Assembly (NCBI RefSeq): GCF_012328925.1
Contig: NZ_JAAXLS010000001.1
Coordinates: forward strand, 558,001-622,000
Origin: Amycolatopsis acididurans
GTDB lineage: Bacteria; Actinomycetota; Actinomycetes; Mycobacteriales; Pseudonocardiaceae
Length of the DNA: 64,000 nt
Direction of reading: 5' to 3'
A program made the position numbers and the translations under genes. Positions 25,885-33,794 of the stretch are shown here, piece after piece (positions within the stretch are counted from its first letter, which is position 1; every line of letters begins with the position of its first letter). Below the pieces are notes generated by a model. The model ran no database searches. It was given only the letters and a program-made list of their open reading frames with translations, and was not told where the DNA came from.

Positions 25885-26858
25885 GACTGCTCCGAGTAGA
25901 CGAACCTGGTCAGTTCCTCCGGCGGCTCCAGCGGGCCCTGCTCGGCGGCGGCGACGGCGGCGTCGATCTCGGCGTCCACTTCGGACTCCACTGCCGCGAT
26001 GTCCTTGGCGGTGACGCGGTCCTCGGCGCGCAGTGTCGCGGCGAGCGCGGGCAGTGGATCGCGCTCCTTCCAGCGTCGCACCTCGGCCTTGTCGCGGTAG
26101 CGTTCCGCGTCGTACATCGAATGCGCGCGGAACCGGTAGGTGCGCAGCTCCAGAAAGTGCGGCCCGGCACCGGCGCGGATCGCCTCCACCGCGTGGTCCA
26201 CCGCGTCGGCGACCTCGAGCGCGTTCATCCCGTCGACCGGCCAGGACGGCACCCCGTAGGACGCGGCGTGCACCGCCAGATCGGTCTCCGACTGGGCCCG
26301 TTTGAGCGCGGTGCCCATCGCGTAGAGGTTGTTCTCGCACGCGAACAACAGCGGCAGCCGCCACAGCGCGGCGAGGTTGAGCGATTCGTGGAACTCGCCC
26401 TCGGACACCGCCCCGTCGCCGAACAGGCACACCGTCACCAGCGGCCTGCCGCGCATCGCGTCGGCCAGCGCGAATCCGGTCGCGACCGGCAGCCCGCCGC
26501 CCACGATCGCGTTGCCACCGTAGAAGCGGCGGCCGGCGTCGAACAAGTGCATCGACCCACCACGCCCGTGACTGCAGCCCGTGGTCCTGCCGTACATCTC
26601 GGCCATCACCGCCGCCATCGGGATCCCGCGGGCCAGCGCGTGCCCGTGCTCGCGGTAGGTCGACACCACGTTGTCCTCCGGGCCGATGCCCTGCATCACC
26701 CCGGCCGCGACGGCTTCCTCGCCGATGTAGAGATGCATGAACCCGCGGATCGCGGTGGCGCTGTACAGCTCGACACAACGCTCCTCGAACCGGCGGATGC
26801 GCGTCATCTGCCGCAGCAGCTCCATCCGCTTCTTCGCGCGGGCGCTCCGCTCGCTCAT
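25881..26858 (-). CDS. Pyruvate (2-oxoacid) dehydrogenase E1 component, alpha subunit
   Basis: Protein of 325 residues. Thiamine-diphosphate/Mg motif from GDGAVSEGE (147-155) to ENN (175-177); [11 protein letters not shown] at 97-107 is typical of PDH and acetoin dehydrogenase E1 alpha. ATGA overlaps on both sides show tight coupling with the AMP-ligase and the beta subunit. Decarboxylates the 2-oxoacid and passes the acyl group to E2. Length matches the short bacterial AcoA/PdhA form. Confidence 0.93.
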   Translation of the reverse strand: MSERSARAKKRMELLRQMTRIRRFEERCVELYSATAIRGFMHLYIGEEAVAAGVMQGIGPEDNVVSTYREHGHALARGIPMAAVMAEMYGRTTGCSHGRGGSMHLFDAGRRFYGGNAIVGGGLPVATGFALADAMRGRPLVTVCLFGDGAVSEGEFHESLNLAALWRLPLLFACENNLYAMGTALKRAQSETDLAVHAASYGVPSWPVDGMNALEVADAVDHAVEAIRAGAGPHFLELRTYRFRAHSMYDAERYRDKAEVRRWKERDPLPALAATLRAEDRVTAKDIAAVESEVDAEIDAAVAAAEQGPLEPPEELTRFVYSEQS

Positions 26859-28618
26859 GACGCACCCTCCAAAGTAGACACATCACCTTCCGGCAGGCCG
26901 AGCTCCCGCGCCTTGAGCAGGCGCCGCAGCACCTTGCCACTGCGCGTGTGCGGCAGGCTCTGCCGGAACTCGATCTCCTTGGGTGCGACCGCGCCGAGCG
27001 CCTTGCGCCCGAAGGCCAGCAGCTCCAGTTCCAGCGCCTCGCCCGGCGGATAGCCCTCGTGCAGCGTCACGAACGCCTTGACGAGTTCGCCCGCGACCGG
27101 ATCGGGTTTGCCGATCACGCCGGCCTCCGCGACCGCCGGATGCGCCATCAGTGCGCTTTCCACCTCGAACGGGCCGACCAGGTGCCCGGCGGACTTGATG
27201 ACGTCGTCGGCGCGGCCGACGAACCAGTAGTAACCGTCGGCGTCGCGGCGCGCGATGTCGCCGGTGAGGTACCACTCGCCCGCGAAGGACTTCGCGTAGC
27301 GCGCCGGATCGCGCCAGTAGCCGCGGAACATGGAGGGCCAGCCACGCCGCAGTGCCAGCTCGCCCTCCGCGCCGGGGTCGGTCAGCGGCGTGACCTCGCC
27401 GTGCCGCACGAGCGCGCGGCCGTCTTCGCCGCGGAGCACCACGCACGCGTCGATCCCGGGCAGCGGCAGGCCCATCGACCCCGGCCGGACCTCCTCGCCC
27501 GCGAAGTTGCTGATCATGATCGCGCCGGTTTCGGTCTGCCACCAGTTGTCGTGCACGGGAAGGCCCAGCGCGTCCTGGCCCCACACCACCGCCTCGGGGT
27601 TGAGGGGCTCGCCGACGCTGGCGACGAACCGCAGCGCGGAAAGGTCGTACTGGCGGGCGAGATCCGCGCCCTGCCGCATCAGCATCCGCAGCGCGGTCGG
27701 CGCGGTGTACCAGACCGACACGCGCTGTGCGGCCAGCACCGAGTACCAGCGCCGCGCGTCGAAGTCGCCCTCGTCGCTGACGAGCGTGAGCCCGTGTGTG
27801 AGCGGGGCGATCACGCCGTAGGACATCCCGGTGACCCAGCCGGGGTCGGCGGTGCACCAGAACACGTCGCCCGGGTGCAGGTCCAGCGCGTACTTCGCGG
27901 TCACGTAATGGGCGAGCACGGCCTCGTGCACGTGCACCGCGCCCTTCGGCGTGCCGGTCGTGCCGCTGGTGAAGTGCAACAGTGCCGGATCCTCCGGCGC
28001 GGTCGGCTCGATGTCGAACGACGGCGCTTCCGCGGCGAGCGCGGGCGCCAGTGCGAGCGTGCCGGGCCCGTCCTCGTCCCCGGTGACCAGCACGTGCCGC
28101 AATGCCGGCACGGAATCGCGGATCGCGGCGACCTTGCGGCGGTACAGCTGCGGGGCCGTCACCAGCACCGAGGCCTCGCCGATGCGCAGCCGCTGCCGCA
28201 CCGGTTCGGGGCCGAACGCCGAGAACAACGGGGAGACGACGCACCCGGCCTTGAGCGCGCCCAGCACGGCGACATACAGCTCCGGCACCCGGCCCAGCAG
28301 CGTGAAGACCCGTTCGCCGGGAGCCACCCCGAGCCGGCGGAGCAGCCCCGCGAACCGGTTGGCGCGCTCGGCCAGCTCGGCATAGGTGTAGTCGTGGGCG
28401 ACGTCGTGGCGATCCACCCAGCGCAACGCGACCCGGTCGCCGTGCTCGGAGACATGCCGGTCGACCGCCTCGTAGGCGATGTTCAGCCCGCCACCGGGCA
28501 GGCCGGACAACGCCGCGCGCTCGGCGGTCCAGCTGAAGCCGGCACGGGTTCGCGCGTAGTCCACGAGATTCGTGGCCTCGCGGACCGCACGCGGTTTCGG
28601 GATCGGCGTCCACGCCAT
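26855..28618 (-). CDS. Acetyl-CoA synthetase-like AMP-forming ligase
   Basis: Protein of 587 residues, ANL superfamily, AcsA type (Bacillus-like length rather than the 650-residue Acs). Motifs: [16 protein letters not shown] (P-loop), [30 protein letters not shown], and the catalytic lysine in TRSGKVLRR (Lys about 562). It activates acetate or a short acid to acyl-AMP and then acyl-CoA. First gene of the Acs-E1a-E1b-E2-ACP operon. Start 28618 follows GGAGG; two DosR-like boxes lie 79-130 bp upstream. Two routes to acetyl-CoA in one operon suggest recapture of acetate plus pyruvate oxidation. Confidence 0.92.
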   Translation of the reverse strand: MAWTPIPKPRAVREATNLVDYARTRAGFSWTAERAALSGLPGGGLNIAYEAVDRHVSEHGDRVALRWVDRHDVAHDYTYAELAERANRFAGLLRRLGVAPGERVFTLLGRVPELYVAVLGALKAGCVVSPLFSAFGPEPVRQRLRIGEASVLVTAPQLYRRKVAAIRDSVPALRHVLVTGDEDGPGTLALAPALAAEAPSFDIEPTAPEDPALLHFTSGTTGTPKGAVHVHEAVLAHYVTAKYALDLHPGDVFWCTADPGWVTGMSYGVIAPLTHGLTLVSDEGDFDARRWYSVLAAQRVSVWYTAPTALRMLMRQGADLARQYDLSALRFVASVGEPLNPEAVVWGQDALGLPVHDNWWQTETGAIMISNFAGEEVRPGSMGLPLPGIDACVVLRGEDGRALVRHGEVTPLTDPGAEGELALRRGWPSMFRGYWRDPARYAKSFAGEWYLTGDIARRDADGYYWFVGRADDVIKSAGHLVGPFEVESALMAHPAVAEAGVIGKPDPVAGELVKAFVTLHEGYPPGEALELELLAFGRKALGAVAPKEIEFRQSLPHTRSGKVLRRLLKARELGLPEGDVSTLEGAS

Positions 28619-28694
28619 GGCAGCACCTCCACGTTCGCTGCGGCGACGATCCCGCGCCCGCCGGTACGCGGGGCAGGGCTGACCGTCCTTCCCG

Positions 28695-28750
28695 GCGGGG
28701 CACAAGGTCCCTCACCACCCGTCGCACGCACCGGGGCCTTTCTGCTCTGG
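28695..28750. promoter_or_regulatory. Two DosR-box-like palindromes, divergent Acs-PDH operon / FBP aldolase-phosphatase
   Basis: Cores GGGCACAAGGTCCC (28698-28711) and a weaker GGGCCTTTCTGCTC (28734-28747), 36 bp apart. The first lies 79 bp from the Acs start, the second 65 bp before the FBP aldolase/phosphatase start. They would place acetyl-CoA formation and gluconeogenesis under one signal (inference). Confidence 0.55.
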
Positions 28751-28812
28751 GACAGCGCGACGGCGGCGGCCAGGCTCAACGGAAAATCCTGCTCCAGAAG
28801 GGCTGCCGGACC

Positions 28813-29931
28813 ATGACAACGTTGAGCATCATCAAGGCCGACACCGGCGGTTTCGTCGGGCATTCAGCGGTGCATCCCGAGATGCTGGCCGTGGCCGAGG
28901 AGGCGTTGCGCGAGGCGGTGAGCGACGGGCTGATCCTCGACGGTCACGCCGACTCGTGCGGCGACGACATCTCGCTGATCATGACGCACGAGCACGGTGC
29001 GGACAGCGAGCGGATCCACGGCTTCGCGTGGCAGTTGTTCCAGCGCACCACCGGAATCGCGCAGCGGCTCGGCCTTTACGGCGCCGGCCAGGACCTGCTC
29101 TCCGACGCCTTCAGCGGCAACCTGCGCGGCATGGGGCCGGGGTACGCGGAGCTGGAGTTCACCGAGCGGCCGAGCGAACCGGTGATCTGCTTCCTCGCCG
29201 ACAAGACCGAACCGGGCGCGTGGAACCTGCCGCTGTACAAGATGTTCGCCGACCCGTTCTCCAGCGCGGGGCTGGTGATCGACGCGAAGATGCACGCCGG
29301 CTTCTCCTTCGAGGTCTACGATCTCTACGAGGAGAAGCGCATCGTCTTCGACACCCCCGCGCAGAGTTACGACCTGCTCATGTACATCGGCGCACCCGCC
29401 CGCTACGTCGTGCACAGCGTGTCCTCGATCAGCACGGGCGTGCTCGCCGCCGCGACCTCCACACAGCGGTTGTCGCTCATCGCGGGCAAGTACGTCGGCA
29501 AGGACGACCCGGTGATGATCGTGCGGGCGCAGTCGGGCCTGCCCGCGGTGGGTGAGGTGCTGGAGCCCTTCGCGTTTCCCTACACCGTCGCCGGATGCAT
29601 GCGCGGTTCACACCACGCGCCGATCATGCCGGTGTCGCGCGCGCAGGCCCACCCGGCACGCTTCGACGGCCCGCCACGGGTGGTCGCGCTGGGATTCCAG
29701 ATCAAGAACGGCAAGCTGATCGGTCCCCGGGACCTGTTCGACGACCCGTCCTTCGACCGCGCCCGGGCGCAGGCGAACGAGGTCATGGACTACCTGCGCC
29801 GCCAGGGCCCGTTCGAACCGCACCGGCTCGCGCTGGAGGACCTGGAGTACACCACGATGCACGCGCTGGAACAGCGCCTGGCCGACCGCTGGGAAGCGAT
29901 GCCCGGCGTCGCCGCCCCCGCCGCGCACTGA
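28813..29931 (+). CDS. Archaeal-type bifunctional fructose-1,6-bisphosphate aldolase/phosphatase (class V FBPase)
   Basis: Protein of 372 residues of the FBPase_3 family known from archaea and deep-branching bacteria. It condenses DHAP and glyceraldehyde-3-phosphate and then dephosphorylates the product to fructose-6-phosphate, a one-way gluconeogenic step. Metal-binding residues are visible: Asp10 and His17 (KADTGGFVGH), Asp51-Asp52 (SCGDDIS). The aldolase Tyr and Schiff-base Lys of the family are matched by Tyr227 and Lys230 in KYVGKDDP. ATG 28813. It sits opposite the Acs-PDH operon and ends before a 36-bp palindromic terminator. Unusual in a mesophilic actinobacterium beside ordinary GAPDH. 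Confidence 0.93.
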   Translation: MTTLSIIKADTGGFVGHSAVHPEMLAVAEEALREAVSDGLILDGHADSCGDDISLIMTHEHGADSERIHGFAWQLFQRTTGIAQRLGLYGAGQDLLSDAFSGNLRGMGPGYAELEFTERPSEPVICFLADKTEPGAWNLPLYKMFADPFSSAGLVIDAKMHAGFSFEVYDLYEEKRIVFDTPAQSYDLLMYIGAPARYVVHSVSSISTGVLAAATSTQRLSLIAGKYVGKDDPVMIVRAQSGLPAVGEVLEPFAFPYTVAGCMRGSHHAPIMPVSRAQAHPARFDGPPRVVALGFQIKNGKLIGPRDLFDDPSFDRARAQANEVMDYLRRQGPFEPHRLALEDLEYTTMHALEQRLADRWEAMPGVAAPAAH

Positions 29932-29942
29932 CCGGCACGCCA

Positions 29943-29978
29943 CGAGCCCGCCGCGCGAATTCGCGCGGCGGGCTCGTC
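29943..29978. terminator. 36-bp perfect palindrome, bidirectional terminator
   Basis: Fully self-complementary from 29943 to 29978; the 18-base arms meet at GAATTC, so the folded loop is AATT. It lies between the convergent FBP aldolase/phosphatase and lipoprotein genes. No long U-tract. Confidence 0.8.
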
Positions 29979-29979
29979 G

Positions 29980-30477
29980 TTACTTGATCCAGACGCCGCT
30001 GTCGACCACCCAGATGCCGCCCGCGCCCTCGTGGGCGGGCTGGCGGAGCTGGAGCGAGACGACGCGGCCGTCGGCGGGATTGGTCACCTCGGCGGTGTGC
30101 GGATCGGCGAGCGCGACGTCGGGGTTGTTCCACCCGAACCGGGTCAGCACGAACGTCGCGGCGACCGAGGCCGCGTCGATCCGCCACGGCTGGTGACCCT
30201 GATCGACCGAGTCCTGCAGGGCATCGGCATCGTGTGCCGACATTCCCTCACCGGCGAAGGTCGTGCCGGCCGCCGGGCCCTGCTGTGCCGTCGTGGGCGT
30301 CGTCTTGACCGTCGTGGTGGTTCTCGGCGGCGTCGTCGCCTGCGTGGTGGTGGCGCTCCCCGGTGCCGGCGAGGTCGTCGTGGTCGTGGCGGGCGGGGCC
30401 TGGGTGTTACCGCCGCAGGCGCCGATCAGCGCGGCCAGCGCGATCGCCGTGACGGCGATTCTGATCGCGCCGCTCAT
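29980..30477 (-). CDS. Small secreted lipoprotein with Thr/Pro-rich linker
   Basis: Protein of 165 residues. Signal sequence with lipobox LIGACG (lipidated Cys21), then a Thr/Pro-rich stretch of about 45 residues that could be O-mannosylated. A globular domain of about 90 residues follows (AHDADALQDSVDQGHQPWRIDAASVAATFV and VWIK at the end). No family recognised. The start ATG overlaps the GAPDH stop (ATGA), so it is co-translated with a cytosolic glycolytic enzyme, an odd pairing. Function unknown. Confidence 0.82.
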   Translation of the reverse strand: MSGAIRIAVTAIALAALIGACGGNTQAPPATTTTTSPAPGSATTTQATTPPRTTTTVKTTPTTAQQGPAAGTTFAGEGMSAHDADALQDSVDQGHQPWRIDAASVAATFVLTRFGWNNPDVALADPHTAEVTNPADGRVVSLQLRQPAHEGAGGIWVVDSGVWIK

Positions 30478-31490
30478 CGCAGGTAATTCGCGACGAGCTC
30501 GACGAGGTCGAGGGTGCGGTTGGCGTAGCCCCATTCGTTGTCGTACCAGCCGAAAACCTTCGCCAGATGGCCCTCGGTCCTGGTCAGGCCCGCGTCGAAC
30601 ACGCACGATGCCGGATCGCCCACGATGTCGCGGGACACGACCGGCGCCTCGGTGTAGCGCAGGATCGGCTTGAACGGGCCGGCAGCCGCGTTCGCGAACG
30701 CGCGGTTGACCTGCCCCACGGTCACCGGCTCGTCCAGCTCGACCGCGAGGTCGGTGAGCGAGCCGTCCTCCACGGGTACGCGCACCGCCACCCCGTCGAG
30801 TTTGCCCGCCAGATCCGGGATGACCTCACCGATCGCGCGGGCCGCGCCGGTGCTGGTGGGGATCAGGTTCACCGCCGCCGACCGGGCCCGCCGCAGGTCC
30901 TTGTGCGGGCTGTCGAGCAGCTGCTGGTCGTTGGTGTAGCTGTGAATCGTGGTCATCAGCCCGCGCCGCACCCCGAAGGCGCGGTGCAGCACCATCACCA
31001 TCGGCGCCACGCAGTTCGTGGTGCAGGACGCGTTCGAGATGACGTGGTGGCGCTCCGGATCGTAGATGTCGTCGTTGATCCCGATGACGATGGTGGCGTC
31101 GACGTCCTTGCCGGGCGCGGACACGATCACCTTGCGCGCGCCCGCGGCCAGGTGCGCGGCGGCCGCCTCGCGCGTGCGGAACCGTCCGGTGGACTCGACC
31201 ACGACGTCCACGCCGAGTTCGCCCCACGGCAGGCGCGCGGGCTCCGGTTCGCGGGTGACGCGGATGCGGTGCCGCCCGACCCGGATGATGCCGTCGTCCT
31301 CGTCGAGGACGACCGGGACTTCCAGCGGGCCGAACGTCGAGTCGAACTCCAGCAGGTGCGCCAGAGTCGCGGCCGAGGTGACGTCGTTGACCCCGACCAC
31401 CTCGACATCGCTGTCGGGCTGGTCGAGGACGCAGCGCACGATGTCGCGCCCGATCCTGCCGAAACCGTTGATACCTAACCGTGTCGCCAT
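30474..31490 (-). CDS. gap: Type I glyceraldehyde-3-phosphate dehydrogenase
   Basis: Protein of 338 residues with NAD-binding INGFGRIGR (7-15), Asn35-Asp36 consistent with NAD use, catalytic SNASCTTNC with Cys156, and C-terminal GWYDNEWGYANR. Catalyses glyceraldehyde-3-phosphate to 1,3-bisphosphoglycerate, reversible. Start 31490 follows GGAGAC. It is not in the usual gap-pgk-tpi order; instead it is followed by a lipoprotein and preceded by a GNAT gene whose 3' end contains a DosR-like box, so this copy may be a stress-specific second GAPDH (inference). Confidence 0.95.
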   Translation of the reverse strand: MATRLGINGFGRIGRDIVRCVLDQPDSDVEVVGVNDVTSAATLAHLLEFDSTFGPLEVPVVLDEDDGIIRVGRHRIRVTREPEPARLPWGELGVDVVVESTGRFRTREAAAAHLAAGARKVIVSAPGKDVDATIVIGINDDIYDPERHHVISNASCTTNCVAPMVMVLHRAFGVRRGLMTTIHSYTNDQQLLDSPHKDLRRARSAAVNLIPTSTGAARAIGEVIPDLAGKLDGVAVRVPVEDGSLTDLAVELDEPVTVGQVNRAFANAAAGPFKPILRYTEAPVVSRDIVGDPASCVFDAGLTRTEGHLAKVFGWYDNEWGYANRTLDLVELVANYLR

Positions 31491-31568
31491 GGATGTCTCC
31501 TCCGTTGGGTGCTGGCCCGAGCGTGCTGCGGCCGCCGCGGGCGCGGGAAGGATCGTTCGGCCGCGGCG

Positions 31569-31588
31569 AGCGGGACTTTGGGCCTGTC
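31569..31588. promoter_or_regulatory. DosR-box-like palindrome upstream of gap
   Basis: Core GGGACTTTGGGCCT (31572-31585) with an intact GGGAC left half, 81 bp upstream of the gap start. It touches the stop codon end of the GNAT gene, so it reads as a promoter for gap rather than a coding constraint. Confidence 0.55.
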
Positions 31589-32117
31589 AGTCGGTGATGT
31601 CGGCGAGCGCGACCGTGGCCTCGGCGAGGCCCTTCGCGATGACGCGCGTGCCGTGCGCCTCGTCGAGCAGCTCTTCGACGTCGCGGTTGTCGGCGAGGTA
31701 GACGGCGGTGAACCGGCGGAATCCACGGGCGAGCGCGGCTTCGGCGAGCATCCGCAGCAACGCGGTCGCCAGCCCTGCCCGCCGCCAGTCCGGCGCGACC
31801 ACCACGGCGACCTCGGCCACCCCGGGACGTCCGGTGTCCTCGTACCGGGCCACCGCCACGCCGAGTCCATTGTGGTCGGTCGCGACGAGCGCGAACCGGT
31901 GCACGTAGTCGAGTTCGGTCAGATAACGCAGCAATGCGGGCGTGACCTTCGGTGGGGCACCGCAGAACCTGCGGTACAACGTGTCCGGGTCGGCATGGCG
32001 CAGCGCGTCGCCGAGTTCCCCGGCGTCCTCGGGGGTCAGCGGTGCGACGAAGACCTCGCGCCCGTCGCGCAGCCGCAGGGTGCGCCGGAACTCCTCCGGC
32101 GGCACGGCGGGTGGCAT
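31587..32117 (-). CDS. GNAT family N-acetyltransferase
   Basis: Protein of 176 residues with one GNAT fold. N-terminal LRDGREVFVAPLTPEDAGEL, the DPDTLYRRFCGAP helix and the acetyl-CoA pyrophosphate loop PDWRRAGLATALLRML (about 108-123) are visible; FRRFTAVYLADN is the next strand. Resembles the acetyltransferase domain of mycobacterial protein lysine acetyltransferase Rv0998 but lacks its cyclic-nucleotide domain. The start at 32117 has GGGAGGGAAG; an earlier ATG would cover the box region. Protein or small-molecule target unknown. Confidence 0.87.
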   Translation of the reverse strand: MPPAVPPEEFRRTLRLRDGREVFVAPLTPEDAGELGDALRHADPDTLYRRFCGAPPKVTPALLRYLTELDYVHRFALVATDHNGLGVAVARYEDTGRPGVAEVAVVVAPDWRRAGLATALLRMLAEAALARGFRRFTAVYLADNRDVEELLDEAHGTRVIAKGLAEATVALADITD

Positions 32118-32145
32118 CCGGTCTTCCCTCCCAAAGTCACCGCGA

Positions 32146-32165
32146 TCGGGGCCTTGCTGCCCCAG
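32146..32165. promoter_or_regulatory. DosR-box-like palindrome, divergent GNAT / small membrane protein
   Basis: Core GGGCCTTGCTGCCC (32149-32162), flanked by G and C to give GGGGCC/GCCCC arms. It lies 31 bp from the GNAT start and 38 bp before the small membrane protein start. A weak reverse-oriented partial site (AAAGTCAC, 32133-32140) precedes it. Confidence 0.5.
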
Positions 32166-32200
32166 CCCCGGTCCGCACGGGCGGTCTTGGCTTGGCGGAC

Positions 32201-32359
32201 ATGACACTGATTTGGCTCATCGTGTGGCTGATCATGGGAACCCCGGCCGTGCAGTCGTGGGGACCGTGGAACGACTGGGGCATCGCGTTGTTCGTGTGCC
32301 TGGCGATCGACCTGCTGGGCGCGCTCACCGCACGCGGCCGCAGGGCCGTCAGACGGTGA
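32201..32359 (+). CDS. Small membrane protein of 52 residues
   Basis: ATG 32201 gives MTLIWLIVWLIMGTPAV, a hydrophilic turn with three Trp (QSWGPWNDWG), a second hydrophobic helix IALFVCLAIDLLGAL and a basic tail ARGRRAVRR. Two short membrane helices with inside-basic C-terminus. No named family. The start lies 38 bp after a DosR-like box; its stop overlaps the end of the convergent phoU gene by 11 bp. No strong ribosome-binding site, only GGCGGAC. Moderate confidence that it is translated. Confidence 0.6.
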   Translation: MTLIWLIVWLIMGTPAVQSWGPWNDWGIALFVCLAIDLLGALTARGRRAVRR

Positions 32360-33002
32360 GGTCCTCCTGCACCGGGCCCACCAGGTAGGCGACCCTGGCC
32401 GCGAGAGCGACCGCGTGGTCGCCGAAGCGTTCGTAGAAGCGGCCGATGAGCGCCAGATCCATGGCGGTCGCCGGCTCGACCGGGGGAGTGCACTCGATCA
32501 CCCGCTGCGCGAGCGTCGTCTCGAGCCGGTCCATCTCGTTGTCCTGCCGGTCCAGTTCGGCCGCCGCGGCCGGATCCCGGCTCGCCATGGCCGCCCGCGC
32601 CATCGCGGCCATGCGCTGTGCCGTCTCGCCCATCTCGGCGACGAGGGCGCGCAGCGGCTCCGGCACGACGGCCCGCGGGTGCCGCCGCTGGACGATCTCC
32701 GCGATGTGCCGCGCCAGCGCGCCCATCCGGTCCAGATCGCCGCTCATCCGCAACCCCGCCACGATCGTGCGCAGCTCGGAGGCCACCGGTTGCTGCCGCG
32801 CGATCAGCGTGACCGCGTCCGCGTCGAGCAGGCGGTGCAGCCTGGAGATCGTCTCCTCCTCGGCGGACAGCTTCCGCGCCGCGTCGATGTCGTTGTCCAG
32901 CACGGCCTGTGTCGCCTGCCGGATGGCGCCTTCGGCCAGCCCGGCCAGGTCGCCGAGGCGGTCGTGGAATCGCGCCAGTTCCTCGTGATACGCAGTGCGC
33001 AT
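32349..33002 (-). CDS. phoU: PhoU family phosphate-signalling regulator
   Basis: Protein of 217 residues, all-helical, with the duplicated PhoU repeat (E/D-x3-D motifs): YHEELARFHDRLGDLAGLAEGAIRQATQAVLDND at the N-terminus and LDRQDNEMDRLETTLAQRVI with MDLALIGRFYERFGDHAVALAARVAYLV at the C-terminus. It modulates Pst phosphate uptake and PhoR signalling; M. tuberculosis PhoU homologues influence persistence. No pst genes adjoin. Start 33002 follows GAGGAG. Same-strand neighbour upstream is the PLDc_N protein. Confidence 0.92.
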   Translation of the reverse strand: MRTAYHEELARFHDRLGDLAGLAEGAIRQATQAVLDNDIDAARKLSAEEETISRLHRLLDADAVTLIARQQPVASELRTIVAGLRMSGDLDRMGALARHIAEIVQRRHPRAVVPEPLRALVAEMGETAQRMAAMARAAMASRDPAAAAELDRQDNEMDRLETTLAQRVIECTPPVEPATAMDLALIGRFYERFGDHAVALAARVAYLVGPVQEDLTV

Positions 33003-33028
33003 GTCGCCATCTCCTCGTGGTCGGTCGT

Positions 33029-33268
33029 TCAGGCCGGTTCGTCGACGGGGTGGATCGGCTTGCGGCCGAAGCGCAGGTACGCCAGCGGGCCGATGAAGTT
33101 GATCGCGATCACGAGTGCCCACGTCTCCTTCGTGCCGCGCACGGCGTCCGCCGGCCGGCGGGACAGGTCCCACCACGCACCGCCGGCGAGGCCGATCTGG
33201 ACGAGCCCCGCGCCGACGATGGCGCAGCGCTCCGGGATGCTCAGTTCGGACCATTTCCGGTGTTTCAT
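33029..33268 (-). CDS. PLDc_N-type small membrane protein
   Basis: Protein of 79 residues with two hydrophobic segments (RCAIVGAGLVQIGLAGGAWW and the WALVIAINFIGPLAYLRFGRKP signature of the phospholipase-D-nuclease N-terminal, PLDc_N, domain). It lacks any catalytic HKD domain, as is normal for these short actinobacterial proteins. The start at 33268 was chosen because the longer frame runs through the promoter region. It lies 26 bp before phoU, probably co-transcribed. Function unknown. Confidence 0.78.
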   Translation of the reverse strand: MKHRKWSELSIPERCAIVGAGLVQIGLAGGAWWDLSRRPADAVRGTKETWALVIAINFIGPLAYLRFGRKPIHPVDEPA

Positions 33269-33324
33269 GACCGACAAGCCTGCCACCGGCGGCGCGCGCC
33301 GCGCAGGGCCGAACGTCGCACCGG

Positions 33325-33344
33325 GCGGGGACGTGTTGCCCTGT
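33325..33344. promoter_or_regulatory. DosR-box-like palindrome, divergent PLDc_N-phoU / metal ATPase operon
   Basis: Core GGGACGTGTTGCCC (33328-33341) with intact GGGAC and GCCC halves. It lies 36 bp before the first gene of the membrane protein-ATPase-Acg-slipin-NAPRTase operon and 59 bp from the PLDc_N start. Confidence 0.55.
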
Positions 33345-33377
33345 CGCGGGCCGCTCGCCGGGCACGAAGGTGGAGCC

Positions 33378-33794
33378 ATGAACAGGATCGACTGGCGAGG
33401 CATGCGCGGTACCGCACGGCGCCGTCCGGTGCTGGCCTCGTTCAGCGGGCTCATCGCGATTTTCGCCTACGCCGGGGCGGCCGGGCTGATCACCGGCTCG
33501 ATCGACTTCGGCGACGTGATCAACGGCCGCCTTCCCTTCGGCAGTCCGGTCTTCGGCGGCGTCGCGCTCGCCGTGATCGTGGGGGTCCCGATGACCGCCG
33601 TGACCTACTTCGGCAGCAAGCGGGACACCCGCACCAGCCCGGCGGCGGTGGTCGCGGGGACGCTGCTCGTCGGCTGGATCGTGGTCGAGATCGGGTTCGT
33701 GCGCAGCTACAGCTGGCTGCAACCGGTCTGCGCCTTCGCCGGGCTCGCGGTGGCACTCGAGGGCTTGCGTGATCTCCGCGTCCGTGCGTCATGA
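33378..33794 (+). CDS. Four-helix hypothetical membrane protein
   Basis: Protein of 138 residues, not recognised. Basic N-terminus (RGMRGTARRRPV) and about four membrane helices: FSGLIAIFAYAGAAGLITG, VFGGVALAVIVGVPMTAVTY, AAVVAGTLLVGWIVVEIGFV, LQPVCAFAGLAVALEGL. ATG 33378 follows GGTGGAG. Its stop overlaps the metal ATPase start (ATGA), so it may be an accessory subunit of that pump or simply co-regulated. Confidence 0.75.
   Translation: MNRIDWRGMRGTARRRPVLASFSGLIAIFAYAGAAGLITGSIDFGDVINGRLPFGSPVFGGVALAVIVGVPMTAVTYFGSKRDTRTSPAAVVAGTLLVGWIVVEIGFVRSYSWLQPVCAFAGLAVALEGLRDLRVRAS

Noticed and set aside
24910-26940. Single 676-codon frame spanning E1 beta and upstream sequence
   Set aside because: Only the portion from ATG 25884 matches E1 beta; the upstream part is the out-of-frame complement of the E1 alpha gene.
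32133-32140. AAAGTCAC near the GNAT start as an extra reverse DosR-like half-site
   Set aside because: Only one half fits; the other arm (GGAGG) does not match.
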